This document shows positions 59,150 to 64,000 of a DNA stretch of 64,000 nt, in pieces (position 1 is the stretch's first letter; each line of letters opens with the position of its first letter). Location: positions 20,818,623 through 20,882,622 of the forward strand of contig NC_049909.1 in the NCBI RefSeq assembly GCF_001411555.2, read 5' to 3'. Both the position numbers and the translations under genes were made by a program. The notes beneath the pieces were generated by a model that did not search any database, was not told the DNA's origin, and was given only the letters and a program-made list of their open reading frames with translations. This DNA is from Juglans regia. Taxonomy: Eukaryota > Streptophyta > Magnoliopsida > Fagales > Juglandaceae.

Positions 59150-62138
59150 ATGCTGCCATACCAGACGCTCGACGAGGCCTCGGACGCCCTCGGCCGAAAC
59201 CTGACCTACGCGGAGACCCTCTGGTTTCAATACTCCGCCCGCAAGTCCGACTACTTCCTCTACTGCCACACCATTCTCTTTCTCTTCTTCGTCTTCTCCG
59301 TCGTCCCTCTTCCTCTTGTCTTCCTCGAGCTTGCCCGCTTGACCGGCTTCGAACGCTTCAAGATTCAGCCCAAGGCCAGGTTGTCTTCCGCTCAAGTGTT
59401 TCGCTGCTACAAGGATGTCATGCGCATGTTCTTCCTCGTCGTCGGCCCCTTGCAGATGGTTTCCTACCCCTCTATTCGGGTACTTTATTTGTGCGTATAA
59501 TTTCTTTCTGTGGGTGATTTTGGTAATCAGATTTGGATTGGTTTTTTAAAAGGTTATGTCAAACCTGGCTTCGGGGTGCCTTTTTTTTTCCAGTTAACGA
59601 TTACTTCTGAGATTTTAAAGAATCTATATTTCTTAATGTTCGAGTTTGCTCCAAGATGAGAATTGCGGGCCCTTTGATTGGGTGCATGTCCTTAATTTTT
59701 AAGTTTTGTGATAAACTGGTGGGTTCTCAACGCAATATAAATTCTGTGATTATTGTGACGTGATTTCTTTGACTCGAGCTCTGGCACTTATCCTCATTTT
59801 ATGCAAGTAATCATTGCAAACTTTTTCATGTCTGTGATTAGATTAGCAAGTGTTTGAATTCATAGGAAATCTTGTTTTGTTTTATGTTCCACGTTTAATT
59901 ATGTAGTTCTGTTGTTATGGCTAAATCTTGAACTCCTGGATGAAGTTGTGAGGTTTTGTATTTTGGGGATTTTTTTCGTATTGGCCTTTTCTTATCTTTC
60001 TGGAATATCTCTCTGCGATATTGAAGTTCAAGCAATTTTCTGTTCATTCACAGATGATTGGGATTCGCACGGGGTTTCCATTACCTTCGGGATGGGAAAT
60101 ATTTGCACAGTTGTCGGTGTATTTCGTGGTGGAGGATTATTCGAACTACTGGATCCACAGATTTCTGCATAACAAGTGGGGTTACGAGAAGATTCATAGA
60201 GTTCACCATGAATACACAGCTCCAATTGGATTTGCGGCGCCCTACGCGCATTGGGCCGAGATTTTGATCCTCGGTATCCCATCTTTCCTTGGGCCGGCCA
60301 TGGTGCCCGGTCACCTGATCACGTTCTGGCTGTGGATTGCTCTACGGCAGATTGAGGCGATTGAAACGCACAGCGGGTACGCTGCTTGCACATTCTTCTT
60401 TTACTTCCTTACCATCCTTTATTGCTTTATTCGATTGTGACAAAGCGATGCCCAGTTTAGATTATCTTCCTTTCTTTTCCTCGTTACTATTTTAATTTCT
60501 ATGTGAAAGTAAGATGGATTTCAGGGATCTTTAACAGTGCCTGCCTTGACCTTGTTGGTGGTGGGTACTACGATCAGTGTGATGCCTTGTACTGTTATTT
60601 CTGTCATTTTATTTTTCTGAGGGGTTGCTTGGGTAGAGGAAGGGCGTATTTGTTTTACATCGTGAGTTCCTGTTCATTTCTGCACAAACAAATTGGCAAA
60701 AATAACATTCCCAATTTTCTTTATAAACCATCTCTTATAGTGGAGAAATACCTTTTACAAATGGGAAAGAGCTTTAGAAATTACATAAATCCTGAAATCA
60801 AAATCCTTATAAAAACCATATATTCTAATAAATCAATCCATAACATATTTTAAAATTGTAATGTATGAGAAAAAGATGTTGAAAGAATCATTCATTTCTT
60901 TTCAGTACTTTAATCTATGGTCTGCCTCATCGAAGATTATCACCTCCTTTTTGGACTTTGTAAAAGCCTTTGTAAAAGCTTCTGACAATGTGCACTTAAC
61001 TGATTGGTGACTGGAGCATCTAAAAATTGTCATGATAGTTGATACCATAAAACTCTCTTTTTGTATATTAAGTGACTCGAAGTTGACCACCTATTTAATT
61101 CGTATATTTTTTTTATCAGTCTCTATGGCTGTTGTCTTGCTTTTGCATGACACAATATTGGTCATGATAATGAAATTCAACCTAGTAACTAACTGTACAC
61201 GCATACTTCCACATAGCAACAGACTAGAACTCAGTAAGGGATGGAGAGAGTCAAAGGGAGGTAGCATACTAGATATTTGTATTTTTGGGACAGTGTCTTC
61301 TTCGGTTATGTGGATTTTTGTGACAATCAGATACATGAACAGCCTAATTGGCATCGGATCAGAATAGGCTGTATGTTTCATTTTAACATTCTACTGTACA
61401 TCCTTGTTGTCTTTGCTGAACTTCTTACCATTCTGGACAGCAGCAGATGTTGATACTTATGTTTTGCGATACAGGTATGACTTCCCTTGGAGTCCCACAA
61501 AATACATTCCATTTTACGGTGGTGCTGAGTATCATGACTACCATCATTATGTTGGAGGGCAAAGCCAGAGCAATTTTGCTTCTGTGTTCACCTACTGTGA
61601 TTACATTTATGGAACTGACAAGGTAATATTCCATATTCATTATAATATTGGCATGCACACTTTATGCAAGGTATGCAACTGAAAAATGTTTCTGCAATAA
61701 CTTCTTTTGATTTTGCATCAGGGCTATCGATATCAGAAGAAGCTCTTTCAGAAGGTAAACCACTAAGTACTAGGCCAGTGCTTCTTGAATTAGCCCGACT
61801 ATTTGGTTGATTTTATTATCTGGAGCGTAAAGACAAAAGCATTGCAAGAGTACTTTTTCCCGTCCTTTTAATCAGATTGATTTAGTATGCAGATATCTGT
61901 TATTCTTCTGCATAGAACGTGTAAAATGGTTGTGCCTTAGGTTGAATCATCTTGCTTTATCATCATCGTCTTCATTATTACCATGTTGCAGCGGACTAAG
62001 TTTCCATCTTTGCTTAGTGTTCCTACTAACTTCTTATTTTATTTTTATGCAATACAGTCGAAAGGGGAATTAAAAGCCGGTGGTCAGCAGAATGGGGGCT
62101 CACACCATATTTCTACCCAAGATCTCAAATCTGACTAG
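59150..62138 (+). CDS. SMO1: Sterol C4-methyl oxidase (SMO1 type)
   Basis: Five exons give 304 aa: 59150-59479, 60054-60376, 61475-61622, 61722-61754 and 62058-62138, all with GT-AG introns and continuous frame. Exon 4 is a 33-bp micro-exon. SMO1 enzymes are ER membrane di-iron oxygenases that remove the first C4 methyl group of 4,4-dimethyl sterols in plant sterol synthesis. Three histidine boxes are complete: HRFLH (His145-His149), HRVHH (His158-162) and HDYHH (His238-242). The N-terminus (MLPYQTLDEASDALGRNLTY) and long hydrophobic stretches near 41-60 and 91-105 match the family. The segments HHEYTAPIGFAAPYAHWAE and GYDFPWSPTKYIPFYGGAEY are nearly invariant in plant SMO1. Arabidopsis SMO1-1 is 298 aa. 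The C-terminus ends LKSD, as in Arabidopsis. Confidence 0.96.
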
Positions 62139-62871
62139 CTATGATACTGCAGAACCTATCTGGACAAATGCTCTTTGTTATGCTTTTCAGCAGTGACAAC
62201 ATTCTGAGATCTGTGATTAGAAGTTAGTGTCAGTATGTTAGTCCATGTAGAAGTCCTCAGTGGCTAAGGAGAATATTGGCTTGGGATTCTTCAAAATTGG
62301 GATGTTTTGTAGCTTGGGGAGGGAGAGCGGGGGTGTTGTGCTTTGTTTCAGATTTTAATGAATGATTGTATATAACTTTTTTTGACAATCCAAAATGATG
62401 TCACAACCAAGTTACTGAAAGAAAAATTCTAGCTTTGGTACTTCTCTTCTCCTAAGGATACTATTTGCTAGCCCATTCTTAACCTTACAACTGTCAGCTT
62501 CGGTTCCAGCATTAGGCAAAGTGCATTTGATGTCATGGTATGGTTTCAAACCAACCCAAAGCCCAAGTGATTGGGACTAGGCTACAGAGATCAGGCAATT
62601 CATTCAATCAAATAACAAAGATGCCTGAACAATCAAAACATTGCGTCATTCATGCTTGGAACTAGAAGTCAAAAACTATAGAAACTTACATCTGGCATAT
62701 CATCCTCTATAGTCTACCCACTTAGATTTATAGGGTTTGTTTGGTCGATGAGGGCCATCTGGTTAAGTTCTAGATTAATCACCAATGGAATTATATGATT
62801 GGTTCCTAGGCAAAGGCGGCGTTACTATTTTTTGCTTTATTAAAGATTTTAAAGATAGTTACAGCAAAGTA
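62139..62871. other. SMO 3' UTR and spacer
   Basis: The first few hundred bases are probably the 3' UTR of the SMO gene. No other gene lies before the tRNA. Confidence 0.45.
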
Positions 62872-62944
62872 GCCCGTCTAGCTCAGCCGGTAGAGCGCAA
62901 GGCTCTTAACCTTGTGGTCGTGGGTTCGAGCCCCACGGTGGGCG
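62872..62944 (+). tRNA. tRNA-Lys (anticodon CTT)
   Basis: This is a complete 73-nt cloverleaf without intron. The acceptor arm GCCCGTC pairs with GGTGGGC, with two G-U pairs, and is followed by discriminator G. The D arm is GCTC/GAGC and the anticodon arm CAAGG/CCTTG with loop CTCTTAA, so the anticodon CTT is at 62905-62907. The T arm is GTGGG/CCCAC with loop TTCGAGC. The internal A and B boxes (TAGCTCAGCCGG and GGTTCGAGCC) are intact. A T6 run at 62965-62970 can serve as the RNA polymerase III terminator. CCA is not encoded, as usual in eukaryotes. Confidence 0.97.
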
Positions 62945-62964
62945 TTGGTTATCTCTTTGTTCTG

Positions 62965-62970
62965 TTTTTT
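62965..62970 (+). terminator. Pol III terminator of tRNA-Lys
   Basis: A TTTTTT run 20 bases after the mature tRNA end, the first run of four or more T on the sense strand. Confidence 0.7.
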
Positions 62971-64000
62971 GTTTTCAATATGGACCGACAAGTGGCCCAC
63001 AGAAAATTTAGTCAACTTTTCACACGTGGAACAATTTTTTTAAACGAGAAAAACGAACTTTTTGTTTTTGGTTTTTTTAAATTTCGAGGCCCCTCCTATA
63101 TAGTTGTTAAATGGGTATCATCGGCTTAAATTATTTTTGGGTCTTCGGACGCCCTAAGAATATTGGTCCGGAGTTCACATTGGCCCATCCACTTGATGGG
63201 TAGTTTTCTGACATCTCTCTCTCTCTCCTTGGGCACACACGTTGATTTTAACAAATACCATGAACACGACCGAGATTGTGAACGAAAATATAACATGATG
63301 CTTCTCTATCCATACCCTAAAAAAAAAAAATCACCATCAGAAAGTAGACATCCAAAGAGGCCCATTGGACAATAATCCCACGTGTAAAAAGCACTAACTG
63401 TAGATGACACAATCATATGGATTCAGTGGCGATGATCATCCAATCTATTTCAATCTATGTGATCCCTTTCTTTTTTATTTTATTTAAAAAAAAAAATTAT
63501 ATAAAAATAATCTTATAAACTGACATAACTTAATGTGAGATTGTAACATTACTCTTATTTTAAATTAAATTTAACGAATCAAATAAAATTATGTTAATCT
63601 ATAAAAAAAAATTTATGTAATTTTTTTTTTTTATAGATGTAATTTTTTTTTTTTTTTGTGGGTTCGATCGAAGTGATGTCGAAGTGGAACTAAAGACATT
63701 ATCATATTTTCACCTATTTTGGGGGACCCGCAGTCATATGTGGTTTTTATCTAGCCACCTGTTTCTAATTGCGGAACAAAGTTTCAGCTTTAATTGTGTT
63801 TGTGGGCCTACTTGGCCCATTTTCCTTTTCCGCACTTTTTATAAAGGAGGAAAATTGCAAATTAGCTTTCTCTTTGTGTCATATGTTTTTGCCTTCTATT
63901 ATATATAGTTATTTTTATATATTTTATTAATATAATTGACTAAATAAATTATTTTATATTAAAAAAAATAATACAGTCAATCACATTAATAAAATACATA
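62971..64000. other. Intergenic DNA to the window end
   Basis: No gene seen. It contains a palindromic AT-rich element (about 63490-63625) related to copies near 41340 and 55350. Confidence 0.45.

Noticed and set aside
59069..59395. Minus-strand acidic 108-codon frame
   Set aside because: Antisense to SMO exon 1. The acidic composition results from the CTC/TTC-rich sense strand.
60503..60853. 116-codon frame in SMO intron 2
   Set aside because: It lies inside an intron with good splice sites and has no protein similarity.

Overview
This is nuclear DNA of a eudicot plant. It is AT-rich, every gene with a firm exon model has GT-AG introns where it is spliced, and the non-genic DNA is full of small inverted-repeat transposons. 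The abundance of one AT-rich family ending in TTTGTTTGGAT, the slow-evolving gene sequences and the gene content suggest a woody rosid, possibly Fagales/Juglandaceae. The species is inference only.

Layout. 1-11.2 kb has no intact gene. It holds a broken heptahelical-protein fragment (1120-1358), a Tourist-like MITE (2508-3141), a non-autonomous hAT element with 8-bp target duplications and a nested MITE (3300-4480), and a 794-bp Mutator-like MITE with GC-rich hairpin ends and 9-bp target duplications (9794-10587). 12.0-14.6 kb (+) is a seven-exon ACT-domain-repeat gene of the ACR7/ACR8 type, with three G-boxes upstream. 20.04-25.49 kb is a complete and very young Ty1/copia retrotransposon: two 399-bp LTRs with one mismatch, an intact 1337-aa polyprotein and a 5-bp target duplication. 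30.1-34.3 kb (+) is an AT-hook (AHL1/AHL2-type) gene. 36.6-40.6 kb (-) is CLPR2. 42.0-43.5 kb (-) is a cornichon homologue. 44.6-45.4 kb and 49.9-51.6 kb (-) are two paralogous At4g22758-like genes, separated by a dead hAT transposase (46.2-47.5 kb). 53.4-55.1 kb (-) is an intronless PLS-class PPR gene. 59.15-62.14 kb (+) is a sterol C4-methyl oxidase (SMO1 type). 62.87 kb (+) is a tRNA-Lys(CUU).

The genes do not form a pathway. They are best read as a conserved syntenic block. From memory of Arabidopsis gene numbers, the cornichon-CLPR2-ACR8 set lies together on chromosome 1 (At1g12390-At1g12420), and the SMO1/At4g22758/PPR/AHL2/ACR7 set lies together on chromosome 4 (At4g22753-At4g22780). 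Both sets are interleaved here, as expected if this window keeps the gene order from before duplication and fractionation.

All exon models were built by hand from reading frame, splice sites and family knowledge. UTR and transcription-start positions are not determined. No database search was possible.
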